46,581 bases of DNA from IMG/VR virus record IMGVR_UViG_3300030098_002480, positions 1-46,581 of that record, one strand, 5' to 3'. Origin of the DNA: a virus. Positions 33,552 to 40,672 of the stretch are shown piece after piece. Under the pieces are notes generated by a model. It was not told where the DNA came from and searched no databases. It saw only the letters and a program-made list of their open reading frames with translations. Every line of letters starts with the position of its first letter. The first letter of the stretch is position 1. A program made the translations under genes and the position numbers.

Positions 33552-34593
33552 TAATGACTGGATAGATGGACTAACAGAACAAGTCCTAGGAAAAATAGAC
33601 GACAAGTACACAGAGAAGTTTACTGCTCTGGAAAAGGCAATCTCTGAGACTACTCAGCAGAATGTAAAGCTAGAAATCAAGCGTGTCATAGCGCACAACA
33701 GGGAACACTACTCTACGTTGGAGGGTCAGCACTACCAAGTGAAGCCCCTACTCGAAACGCTGGGAGCCGGTTTGTCTGCTATGATTATCGGGCCTACGGG
33801 TAGCGGCAAGACTAGGGTAACAAAGCCTATCGCCGTAGCTTTAGGTTGCAAGCACTATGCTATACGTCAGGTTAACAAACAAACAGGGACGCACGACCTT
33901 ATTGGATTCAATAACAGCGGCGGACAGTACGTACCTGGTGTGTTGACTGACGTAATTAAACACGGTGGCCTAGCTGTTATAGATGAGATGGACAACGGGA
34001 ATAGTAACGTACTCATGATTATCAAGGGTATCTGTAGCGGACATATCAATATGCCGTACGGCCCGCAGGATGTACACCCTGACTGTCGGCTTATGTGTAC
34101 CGCAAACACGTGGGGACTTGGGCCAGACCGCGAGTACGTAGGACGCAACGCGCTAGACGTAGCCCTGCTAAACGAGTTCGTCTGTATAGAATGGCCGTAC
34201 GATACGGATGCAGAGAAAGCTTGGGCTAAGGAAACATATATCCGAGTAGACAAACCTCACATTACTCCCGTACAGTTTAATAAATTCTGCGACAGGTTCC
34301 AGAAGATGAGGGAGTACGCAGAGAGTAACAAGATACGAGTCATCTTCAGTACACGTAACCTACACCAGTGCATTACCTTACAGGCTATGTCTGGTTGGGA
34401 TGCAGTAGATTGCCTAGATGCCACAGTCTTTCGCTCTGTCAAAGGTGACGCTCGGCGTAAGCTACTCGACGTATACATGGAGAAGCTCAAGCCTATAAAG
34501 ACTCAGTACAAAAGCCCGCACAAACACGTAGTTAAAAAGCCTGATGTACCGGAAGAAGTAAAGGATATTGTAGACGAAGAAGTACCGTTTTGA
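33541..34593 (+). CDS. CobS/MoxR-like AAA+ ATPase
   Basis: The start MSSNNDWIDG at 33541 gives 350 residues; the longer frame from 33502 lies inside the upstream gene. Walker A GPTGSGKT (84-91), a helix-2 insert (DLIGFNNSGGQYVPGVLTDVIKHGG), Walker B LAVIDEMD (144-151), sensor 1 CTANTW (N189) and a basic C-terminal tail. This is the AAA_5/CobS-MoxR pattern. Such ATPases act with von Willebrand factor A-like partners in metal insertion or protein remodelling; a vWA-like partner candidate is encoded two genes on. The phage role is unknown. Confidence 0.8.
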   Translation: MSSNNDWIDGLTEQVLGKIDDKYTEKFTALEKAISETTQQNVKLEIKRVIAHNREHYSTLEGQHYQVKPLLETLGAGLSAMIIGPTGSGKTRVTKPIAVALGCKHYAIRQVNKQTGTHDLIGFNNSGGQYVPGVLTDVIKHGGLAVIDEMDNGNSNVLMIIKGICSGHINMPYGPQDVHPDCRLMCTANTWGLGPDREYVGRNALDVALLNEFVCIEWPYDTDAEKAWAKETYIRVDKPHITPVQFNKFCDRFQKMREYAESNKIRVIFSTRNLHQCITLQAMSGWDAVDCLDATVFRSVKGDARRKLLDVYMEKLKPIKTQYKSPHKHVVKKPDVPEEVKDIVDEEVPF

Positions 34594-34601
34594 AAAGAGC
34601 T

Positions 34602-34886
34602 ATGAAGATAACACTAGACTACAAACTAAACCCCGACAAGGACTACACGTTAAAGGATATTAACCTATACCTCTATGCTTACTGCGAAGAAAGGAATCCA
34701 GAGGTAGCCCGTAAATTATTTGACCCACTAATGACCTTGGTAGGCTACAGTATGGACTTGGTTATGAACTACGATGTAAACAAGATACTCGTAGAGTTGC
34801 CAAAGTTTGGGCGAGAGATACAGGAACTACGAGAAGAACGACAACGCCGTTTAAGCCATGAAGATAATAAAGAAAACAATCTATAG
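34602..34886 (+). CDS. Unknown small helical protein (94 residues)
   Basis: ATG at 34602 (MKITLDYKLNPDKDY) is preferred to a TTG at 34590 inside the ATPase stop. Helical second half (LMTLVGYSMDLVMNYDVNKILVELPKF) and an Arg/Glu-rich tail overlapping the next gene by 29 nt. Its place between the AAA+ ATPase and the vWA-like candidate suggests the three work together. Confidence 0.55.
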   Translation: MKITLDYKLNPDKDYTLKDINLYLYAYCEERNPEVARKLFDPLMTLVGYSMDLVMNYDVNKILVELPKFGREIQELREERQRRLSHEDNKENNL

Positions 34887-35742
34887 TTGGGACGAGTTCC
34901 GCTCTGTCCTAGACAATGAACCAAAGCTAGACGAGGACAACTCAGACTTGAACGTCTGGTCTTCAAAGGAAACTACAGAGACAGACGACTGGTACGGTAC
35001 GAAGTCTTGGCTTGAAGCCGTGTTCATACTGGACGCAGGTGGTTGGGGTATACCAAAGCTGGAGCGCACAAAGATAGACGACAAAATAACAGACTCTATC
35101 GCTCCACTCGAGGACTACCTGACAGAGTACGTGCCTACTGTAGCTGGAGGTACAATAAACATAGAGGCTGCCATAGCAGACTGCTCTCCCGAACACTTCA
35201 TGGAGGAAGAGGAAACAGAGACAGTCATAACCAAAGGCAAAAGACTCCTGACAATCTACGTTAACTGCTGGAACCATTGTGGTATACCGGAGGAATGCTA
35301 CTTCCACAGGGGAGCCTTGATATACAAAGCTATAGACCACCTAGAAACCTTGGGCTACGGCTGCGAAGTTATCGCCACGTTCCCCTGTCGCAGCGGCCAA
35401 GAAGCCCACGTAACCTACGTTAAGATCAAGGACTTCCAAGAGATGATGGACATAGACAAGTTGTGCATAACCATGTGCGCTACGTTTATGATGCGTCGAT
35501 TCCTGTTCCACCTCCAAGAACTAGAACCGCCAGATATACGCAAGAAGTTTGGCTACTTCGCCAATGGTGGCTACGGCACGCAGATAAAGATGGGTACTCT
35601 ATCAGATGAGGACATTGCTATCCAACAAGACAGCTCCGAGCTTATCTTCTGGTACGATGTTTCTGGACTAGAGCGAGTCAAGGACATAGAGGAGGCGTTC
35701 ATCAAGTTAGTGGAGACCAAGTTCAATGAAGTCACAGACTGA
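34858..35742 (+). CDS. Possible vWA-like partner of the CobS-like ATPase (294 residues)
   Basis: An acidic N-terminal half (DEDNSDLNVWSSKETTETDDWYG) leads to a Rossmann-like core: LLTIYVNCWNHCGI, then GALIYKAIDHLETLGYGCEVIATF. The strand-helix-strand order, with a helix before GYGCEVIATF, recalls vWA domains, but the metal-site DxSxS is replaced by NCWNHCG, so any vWA would be degenerate. Operon order ATPase, small gene, this gene resembles MoxR/CobS-CobT sets. Tentative. It overlaps the sigma-54 activator gene by 17 nt. Confidence 0.5.
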   Translation: MKIIKKTIYSWDEFRSVLDNEPKLDEDNSDLNVWSSKETTETDDWYGTKSWLEAVFILDAGGWGIPKLERTKIDDKITDSIAPLEDYLTEYVPTVAGGTINIEAAIADCSPEHFMEEEETETVITKGKRLLTIYVNCWNHCGIPEECYFHRGALIYKAIDHLETLGYGCEVIATFPCRSGQEAHVTYVKIKDFQEMMDIDKLCITMCATFMMRRFLFHLQELEPPDIRKKFGYFANGGYGTQIKMGTLSDEDIAIQQDSSELIFWYDVSGLERVKDIEEAFIKLVETKFNEVTD

Positions 35743-36508
35743 CGCAGAGCGACTACGGGAAAAGGCAGAGAAGCTACTCAAGGCGCACACTCTACCGAGA
35801 GACTTCGGCTTTATTACGCAAGACGCTGACACCCTGCGGCTTCTAGCCTTGGCAGATAAGCTTGCGCCTCTAGATGATACGGTGCTGATTACCGGAGAGA
35901 GTGGCACAGGTAAAGACCTTGTTGCACGTAGGCTACACGGCAGACGTAGCGGTAGGTTTCTATCGTTGAACCTTTCAGCAATACCGGAGAGTATGATACA
36001 GAGCGAACTCTTCGGCCATGTTAAGGGAGCCTACACGGGTGCGGTATCTAACCGTATGGGTCTGCTGGTCGCAGCCTCCAGAGGTACGATGTTTCTGGAT
36101 GAGATAGGAGACATATCCCCTGCACTACAGGTCTTACTTCTTCGTGTCATAGAGACACGTAAGTTTCGTAGGATAGGTGAGAACGAGGACACAGAATTCA
36201 AGGGCCGATTTATCTTTGCCTCGAACAAAGTAAACTCCGGTTTCCGTGAAGACCTCTACCATAGAATCGCCACCTATAGACTAGACCTAAAGCCGTTGAG
36301 AGATAGGCCCGATGACATCCCCCTTATAGTGGACTCCCTTGGCTTAGGTTTTACACCAGAGGAAATCAAAGACCTCTGGCAGCTAATCCGTACCGCCAAG
36401 AAATATCAAGAGGAACTACTCTCAGGCAACGTGCGGGAACTTATTCGCCTCGCCAAACAGTACAAAGTTCTAGGCCGAGACAACCTAGACCTCTACTCTA
36501 GGCTCTAA
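35726..36508 (+). CDS. Sigma-54 activator AAA+ domain protein (bacterial enhancer-binding protein type)
   Basis: 260 residues, last gene of the early unit. Walker A GESGTGKD (57-64); SELFGHVKGAYTGA (93-106) contains the GAFTGA loop that touches sigma-54, here with Tyr for Phe; Walker B TMFLDEIGD (121-129); sensor I FIFASN (162-167); FREDLYHRI (173-181) with the two arginine-finger positions; DRPDDIPLI; sensor II GNVREL (234-239). This is a complete Sigma54_activat domain. Missing are an N-terminal sensor and a C-terminal Fis-like helix-turn-helix, so it may act from solution or be recruited by another protein. A sigma-54-like promoter lies 82 bp after its stop. Predicted to let host sigma-54 polymerase start the replication and virion units. 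Confidence 0.9.
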   Translation: MKSQTDAERLREKAEKLLKAHTLPRDFGFITQDADTLRLLALADKLAPLDDTVLITGESGTGKDLVARRLHGRRSGRFLSLNLSAIPESMIQSELFGHVKGAYTGAVSNRMGLLVAASRGTMFLDEIGDISPALQVLLLRVIETRKFRRIGENEDTEFKGRFIFASNKVNSGFREDLYHRIATYRLDLKPLRDRPDDIPLIVDSLGLGFTPEEIKDLWQLIRTAKKYQEELLSGNVRELIRLAKQYKVLGRDNLDLYSRL

Positions 36509-36574
36509 GAAAATTCCTTACAGGAAACTGGAATATAGGCTACGAAAAAACTTTCAACTTTTAAGATTATTTTT

Positions 36575-36665
36575 CAACAGTTGTAACAGTTGGCATGATT
36601 CCTGCTCTATATAGATAGTTAAAAAATTAACTGCTAACAGTTAAATGAATTTTGCACTAACAGTT
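36575..36665. repeat. Four AACAGTT repeats around the replication-unit promoter
   Basis: (C/T)AACAGTT occurs at 36575, 36584, 36635 and 36658. The copy at 36635 is part of an inverted repeat TTAACTG-CTAA-CAGTTAA (36627-36644). The last copy continues as AAGGTGC, as does the copy at the virion-unit promoter. Likely regulator-binding sites. Confidence 0.65.
36590..36606 (+). promoter_or_regulatory. Sigma-54-like -24/-12 promoter for the replication unit
   Basis: TTGGCATGATTCCTGCT has the invariant GG (36592-36593) and GC (36604-36605) separated by exactly 10 nt and agrees with TTGGCACG-N4-TTGCW at all but two consensus positions. Predicted start near 36617, about 80 nt before the first gene of the unit. 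Confidence 0.75.
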
Positions 36666-36696
36666 AAAGGTGCATCAGTAAAAGAAAGTAAATACT

Positions 36697-37116
36697 ATGT
36701 TAAACATAGAAACAAACTACACGATGGAGCATTTCCAGTCTGGCGATTGGGAAGGCTATAAGTTCGCAGTACCAGAATTCAAGACTACAGCAGATGTAGT
36801 CAGCAGGTACGGCGAGGAAAAAACACTAGCCTTGTTGAACCAACAGGTTAGCGCACGTATCCGGTCTACGGTAAAGAACTCGTTGAAGCCTAACGGCAAA
36901 ACAACTGAGGAACTCAAGGCTGAGTTAGACCAGAAGCATCCAGATCAGGTAATCTACACCAAGGAGGATGCTGACAAGTGGACACCGGAGACTACAACAG
37001 AAACTCCTAACAAGCTTTTCAATAAAGCCAAGGCAGCATTCGCCGCTGGTGATATTGAACAGGGTAAGGCGTTAATCAAACGCATGGAGGAACTGATGCC
37101 TTCTAGCGAAGGCTAA
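36697..37116 (+). CDS. Unknown protein (139 residues), first gene of the replication unit
   Basis: A strong AAAGAAAG ribosome site precedes the ATG. N-terminal part mixed (MEHFQSGDWEGYKFAVPEFK), centre helical and basic (LLNQQVSARIRSTVKNSLKPNGK), then an acidic region and a C-terminal helical hairpin (FNKAKAAFAAGDIEQGKALIKRMEEL). The leader with the sigma-54-like promoter and the RNA structure downstream suggest high and separate expression. No motif is recognised. A DNA-binding or transcription role would fit. Confidence 0.7.
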   Translation: MLNIETNYTMEHFQSGDWEGYKFAVPEFKTTADVVSRYGEEKTLALLNQQVSARIRSTVKNSLKPNGKTTEELKAELDQKHPDQVIYTKEDADKWTPETTTETPNKLFNKAKAAFAAGDIEQGKALIKRMEELMPSSEG

Positions 37117-37123
37117 GAAAACA

Positions 37124-37237
37124 AAGAGTAGCGTAGCATGGTGTGTAGGGAGAACCTACAACGGGATACCGGTAACAAGGGTTTTTGTACTCCCCCTTGT
37201 TCAACTCTGTCGCCTATAGAAACACTACGCTACTCTT
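37124..37237 (+). ncRNA. Structured RNA element A (three-way junction)
   Basis: A perfect 13-bp closing stem (AAGAGTAGCGTAG, 37124-37136, with 37225-37237) encloses CATGGTG, a 6-bp hairpin (TGTAGG, GAGAA, CCTACA; 37144-37160) and an 8-bp hairpin (AACAAGGG/CCCTTGTT; 37174-37201, 12-nt loop), then GAAACA before the closing strand. Element B at 41982-42071 repeats this layout with a different closing stem. No T-run follows, so it is not a simple terminator. Candidate cis-regulatory RNA, processing site or small RNA. Confidence 0.75.
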
Positions 37238-37252
37238 AACTTTAATTTAACT

Positions 37253-37801
37253 ATGTCAGAAAAAACTTTAGAAGATCATTCAAACCTACTGCGTAGACTA
37301 CGCTCACGCCCGTCACCAGCACGTTCATCGTATAGCGCAAGTAGCACAGCCAAGGTAAAACCTGTACTGGACAGGCTACTCGACGGAAGAAACGACATAC
37401 TTGTTACATCGGAAGACACAGGCTACACGGTTAACACCCTGTATGTTAAGCTTGTTGACGGTCTCAAGTTCCTAGTGGATAACTCGGAAGAGTACGGTTC
37501 GGTCTATGCTGAACTACGTTCCCAGATTTCCATGCGGAAAACAGACACGGGTGTTCTTATTTATTTCAAGGACACCGTACGCAACTTGATTAAAGAGAAG
37601 GAACTCAAGTACGACTACGCAGACTCTAGCGTTTGGCGTGGTGAGCTACTTACTTGGTTGCAAACTGCACAAGACATGGAGACTTGGAAGCGGGATAACC
37701 TTGTACTCAAGGAGGAAGATTTGAGGTGGCTAGAGGAACAACAGAAAACCATAGACTTCGAGTTTGATACCGCACAGGACAGGCTCGCCGTAATACGATA
37801 G
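37253..37801 (+). CDS. Unknown protein (182 residues)
   Basis: Follows RNA element A. A Ser/Arg-rich start (RRLRSRPSPARSSYSASS) suggests a flexible tail, then a mixed alpha/beta body (TLYVKLVDGLKFLVDNSEEYGS, GVLIYFKDTVRNLIKEK) and a charged helical end. No catalytic motif. Placed before nuclease and recombination genes, it may be a DNA-metabolism accessory. Confidence 0.65.
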   Translation: MSEKTLEDHSNLLRRLRSRPSPARSSYSASSTAKVKPVLDRLLDGRNDILVTSEDTGYTVNTLYVKLVDGLKFLVDNSEEYGSVYAELRSQISMRKTDTGVLIYFKDTVRNLIKEKELKYDYADSSVWRGELLTWLQTAQDMETWKRDNLVLKEEDLRWLEEQQKTIDFEFDTAQDRLAVIR

Positions 37802-37804
37802 CCT

Positions 37805-37891
37805 ATGCCGCTTACAATTTTATCTGTAGCATCTTTATTCTTTACACTCTTGTTCCTTGCTTTATTTATCATAGACTTTTATGACGATTGA
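37805..37891 (+). CDS. 28-residue hydrophobic peptide
   Basis: MPLTILSVASLFFTLLFLAL then a short acidic end (FYDD). Begins 3 bp after the upstream stop and overlaps the next start by 11 nt. A single membrane helix. Small enough to be chance, but the tight packing favours a real gene. Confidence 0.4.
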   Translation: MPLTILSVASLFFTLLFLALFIIDFYDD

Positions 37892-38096
37892 GCAGCTACT
37901 AGATTGTACCGTAGAACAGTTGGAGGCTATGTCAGACGACGAGCTACTCCAGCATTTTGAAAAGTACCTTGCGCTAACAGAACCCAAGGTAGAATTGGCG
38001 AAGCCAAAGACTGCGCGAAAGAAGCGTGTTGTAAAGGAAAAGAAAACCCTGCTTGACAAAGCAGAAGAACTAAAAAGAACCTATGGAATTACTTAA
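37881..38096 (+). CDS. 71-residue protein with acidic helix and basic tail
   Basis: An acidic helical first half (IEQLLDCTVEQLEAMSDDELLQHF) is joined to a Lys/Arg-rich second half (KPKTARKKRVVKEKKTLLDKAEELKR). Such proteins are frequent near phage recombination genes. It overlaps the Cas4-like nuclease gene by 14 nt, suggesting a partner role. Function unknown. Confidence 0.65.
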   Translation: MTIEQLLDCTVEQLEAMSDDELLQHFEKYLALTEPKVELAKPKTARKKRVVKEKKTLLDKAEELKRTYGIT

Positions 38097-39015
38097 TTTA
38101 GAGAAAACACCGGAGGGCAAGTACATTGTAAAGATAGATGCGTCCCTTATTAAAGAGTCAGCTTGTGAACGTAGGCTATGGTATATGCTATTCCGTGGAC
38201 TACGAAAGCGTAACTCTAATCACAAGATGGAGTATGGTACTGCTGTACATAAAGCACTTGAATCCTTCTACGAGAACGGTGACAAGGATGCAGCAATCAA
38301 TAAAGCCATAGACCACTACGCAGATGTTCTCGTACCCGACAAAGACTTTCGAGACCTAGCGCACCTAGTCAACCTACTCAATCAATACTTCAGTATAGAC
38401 ACAGGACTTGAGGTAAAGAAAGACCCCGACCCTGTACTGGAGATGCGCTTCGCCTACCCGTACAAGCAGACACCCAAGTTGGACATACTCTTTTGCGGTA
38501 CGATAGACTTCGTTGGAACCTACTATGGCAGACCTGTTATTGTAGATCACAAATCCACAGCAGCGTACAACACCGCCGCTTACTTCGCCTCGTACAAGGT
38601 ATCACCGCAGCTTATGTTTTATAATCTTATCTGGAACACGTTGTTTCCTGATGAGTACATTGGCTGTATGATAAACGGAATCTTTCTTGCACGTTCTAAC
38701 AAGAACAAGTTCGAGCGCAGCGAGATATTTGAGTTTAGTAAAGACAGACTGGCGAAGTTCAAGGACTACGTTGATGATCTTGTAGACAGAATCATACTAA
38801 AATTTGACGACTACGTTGACAATGTTAACATAGTTGGCGAGCAGAAGGCAGAGGCAGAGAAGATTTTCTACAGTAACTTCTCCTCTTGTGAAACGAGGTT
38901 TGGTCTATGTTCTTTCGTGCCTCTCTGTACAGCAAATAGCGCACGGGATAGGGAATCAATAGTGAACATGGACTACACACGTAAAGTTTATGACCCGTTA
39001 CAATTTCAATTATGA
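38083..39015 (+). CDS. Cas4/RecB-like PD-(D/E)XK exonuclease with Fe-S cysteines
   Basis: 310 residues with MEYGTAVHKALESFY (His56), FCGTIDFVG (Asp142), PVIVDHKST (Asp155, Lys157) and later a Gln/Tyr motif (SPQLMFYNLIW), the Cas4-AddB exonuclease order. Four cysteines (C28, C269, C276, C282; spacing C-x6-C-x5-C at the end) match the 4Fe-4S site of that family. It probably resects DNA ends to supply single strands to the Sak4-like annealing ATPase downstream. There is no CRISPR array in the window. Confidence 0.88.
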   Translation: MELLNLEKTPEGKYIVKIDASLIKESACERRLWYMLFRGLRKRNSNHKMEYGTAVHKALESFYENGDKDAAINKAIDHYADVLVPDKDFRDLAHLVNLLNQYFSIDTGLEVKKDPDPVLEMRFAYPYKQTPKLDILFCGTIDFVGTYYGRPVIVDHKSTAAYNTAAYFASYKVSPQLMFYNLIWNTLFPDEYIGCMINGIFLARSNKNKFERSEIFEFSKDRLAKFKDYVDDLVDRIILKFDDYVDNVNIVGEQKAEAEKIFYSNFSSCETRFGLCSFVPLCTANSARDRESIVNMDYTRKVYDPLQFQL

Positions 39016-39038
39016 AAGCTAAGAAACATAAACGATGA
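39012..39038 (+). CDS. Possible 8-codon coupling peptide (MKAKKHKR)
   Basis: An ATG inside the nuclease stop (ATGA) opens an 8-codon frame that ends in ATGA with the next gene. It may carry ribosomes across the 20-nt gap to the 45-residue gene. Too short to prove as a gene. Confidence 0.3.
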   Translation: MKAKKHKR

Positions 39039-39172
39039 ACTACGAAAAAAAGTTTAGATCAATTGAGCAAATTGTGTTAAACAAAACAGGTTTACTAAGG
39101 ACAGATGGAAAACCTTTATCTAATAAAGGCAAAGCCACTAACAGGCAGAAACCAAAGAAGAGGAAAAGATGA
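39035..39172 (+). CDS. 45-residue basic protein with NKGKxTNRQKP tail
   Basis: The C-terminal NKGKATNRQKPKKRKR matches the end of the 47-residue early protein (32788-32931). The N-terminal parts differ (MNYEKKFRSIEQIVLNKTGL here). Both genes end in ATGA with the next gene. Probable nucleic-acid-binding tail. Confidence 0.65.
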   Translation: MNYEKKFRSIEQIVLNKTGLLRTDGKPLSNKGKATNRQKPKKRKR

Positions 39173-39351
39173 AAGCTATAACATCAATTAACGGTAATGT
39201 TGAGGTAGTTGAGCTACCGGACAACGCGAGGAACTGGACAAAGTTAGATAGCCCAAGCGAAGCGGAAAGCACTAGCGCCTCCAAGCGTCAGGATAGCTGG
39301 GAGAAAGCCCTTACCCCTCACGTAGTCAAAAGTAAAAAGTTTAAAACCTGA
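39169..39351 (+). CDS. Unknown 60-residue protein
   Basis: Starts in ATGA overlap. Beta-like start (MKAITSINGNVEVVELPDNARNW) then a polar, Ser-rich, probably disordered segment with a basic end (VKSKKFKT). No family recognised. Confidence 0.55.
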   Translation: MKAITSINGNVEVVELPDNARNWTKLDSPSEAESTSASKRQDSWEKALTPHVVKSKKFKT

Positions 39352-39357
39352 AGTAAG

Positions 39358-39642
39358 ATGGAAGACATACAACAGAAAACTAAAGACGCTAGGCTAGATG
39401 CCTACAAGGATGGCATGGAGAACTTTACCATGCTACGCTACACAGCAGCACTTGAATCGCTTAACAGTACCATTCAAGCTACGCTACAGGACAATGATAG
39501 AGTAGGCGCACTCACCGGCGACTGCGCTAGTCACACAGCGGCAATCCTAGCTGCGGCAGATATGCTTGGTAGCAAGCTTACAGCACTAGACAAGTCTATC
39601 CAGAACTTATCGTTGCTAGTGGGAAGGAGTCTAAGTAAATGA
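39358..39642 (+). CDS. Unknown helical protein (94 residues)
   Basis: A helical protein with an Ala/Leu-rich centre (TAAILAAADMLGSKLTALDKSIQNLSLLV). Its stop forms ATGA with the Nmad1-like gene, so it is co-translated with it. No motif is recognised. Confidence 0.6.
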   Translation: MEDIQQKTKDARLDAYKDGMENFTMLRYTAALESLNSTIQATLQDNDRVGALTGDCASHTAAILAAADMLGSKLTALDKSIQNLSLLVGRSLSK

Positions 39643-40019
39643 ACTCGACGTTACTCAAGAAGATAAAGTTAGACACGCTCGCAGGTAAGCGTGCGCTGTT
39701 TGTGGCAACCGACTGCGTTAGTCTACTGGATGCAAAGCAGAAGGACTACGGGCCAAGAAACATCAGCCGCTTCGGCACAAAAGGTCTTGCAGTACGTCTG
39801 TACGATAAGGTAGAACGTCTGGCGAACCTTCTCATTGATAGAGAATCTGCTCCAAACAACGAGTCTTTAGAGGACACGTTTAAGGACATAACCAACTACG
39901 GAATCATTGGTCAGCTACTCTTAAAAGAAGAGTGGCCAGCAGATGAGCCAGAAGAATTTGACACTTTCTACGGTGTCATTGAACCAGAAACTAAAGTAGA
40001 TATTAAAGAAAATGTATAA
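39639..40019 (+). CDS. Nmad1-like (DUF1599) protein
   Basis: 126 residues. AKQKDYGPRNISRFGTKGLAVRLYDKVERLANLL followed by NESLEDTFKDITNYGIIGQLL gives the DYGxxN ... G..G...R..DKxxRLxNL ... ES..DTxxDxxNY pattern of nucleotide modification-associated domain 1. In phages this family accompanies DNA base modification or nucleotide metabolism; its exact activity is unsettled. No modification enzyme partner was found in this window. It overlaps the Sak4-like gene by 8 nt. Confidence 0.7.
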   Translation: MNSTLLKKIKLDTLAGKRALFVATDCVSLLDAKQKDYGPRNISRFGTKGLAVRLYDKVERLANLLIDRESAPNNESLEDTFKDITNYGIIGQLLLKEEWPADEPEEFDTFYGVIEPETKVDIKENV

Positions 40020-40668
40020 ACCACTAATCGGCATTATAGGACAAAGCGGAACTGGCAAGAGTACGTCGTTGCGTAACCTAGACCCAAAGACAACTTACAT
40101 CCTAGACTTGGAACGCAAAGGCTTTCCTTTTCCCGGAGCTAATAAGTTCAACATAATTCCAGTAGATAACCCTAACGCATTCACGCGAGAGTTTGCCAAG
40201 GCACTCAAGGAGGACAACTGTGAAACCATTGTTATTGAATCCTTCACGAAGTACGTAGAGCAAGTAGCTACGCTGGCTAACACCAGCTTCAAGGGGTTTG
40301 ATATATGGGCTTTCATAGCTCGTACAATACGCTCAATGCTGGATAGTATAAAGAATGACAAGGCTACTGTTATATGTACAGGTATTGACGATATTGTAAA
40401 GATCCCACAAGTTACAGGCGGGGAAACTTCCAGCCGCAGGATTAAAGTACAAGGCAAGGTACATGAAGGTACAGTTGAGAAGGAGTTTCTCATAGTCTTG
40501 TTTACTGAAATTTGTAAGAACGAGAAGACGGAAGAGATAGAGTATTTCTTCCAGACCAACACGGACGGTGTTACTTCTGCCAAAACTCCGCTGGGTATGT
40601 TTAAGGAACGTCTGATACCCAATGACATTGCTGAAGTTTTGAAAGCTGTTGAAGAATACTACGAATAA
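40012..40668 (+). CDS. Sak4-like RecA-fold ATPase (single-strand annealing/recombination)
   Basis: 218 residues with Walker A GIIGQSGTGKST (about 6-17), the early strand TTYILDLERKGFPF, a Walker B-like TIVIESFTKY, a central ATVICTGIDD strand and a C-terminal segment typical of the AAA_24 family. This small RecA-core size without DNA-binding ends is that of phage Sak4 recombinases, which work with an SSB-like partner; an SSB-like protein is encoded at 41490. It probably directs annealing after resection by the Cas4-like nuclease. Confidence 0.82.
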   Translation: MYKPLIGIIGQSGTGKSTSLRNLDPKTTYILDLERKGFPFPGANKFNIIPVDNPNAFTREFAKALKEDNCETIVIESFTKYVEQVATLANTSFKGFDIWAFIARTIRSMLDSIKNDKATVICTGIDDIVKIPQVTGGETSSRRIKVQGKVHEGTVEKEFLIVLFTEICKNEKTEEIEYFFQTNTDGVTSAKTPLGMFKERLIPNDIAEVLKAVEEYYE

Positions 40669-40672
40669 TTTA

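Noticed and set aside
36509-36560. Terminator after the sigma-54 activator gene
   Set aside because: Only a 4-5 bp TTCC/GGAA hairpin without a following T-run is present; not enough for an intrinsic terminator.
38083-39015. Cas4-like nuclease as part of a CRISPR-Cas system
   Set aside because: No CRISPR array and no other cas gene is present; Cas4-like exonucleases are common in phage recombination modules.
40095-40628. 177-residue minus-strand frame opposite the Sak4-like gene
   Set aside because: The plus strand carries clear RecA-fold motifs in a packed operon; the antisense frame has no start context or recognisable sequence.
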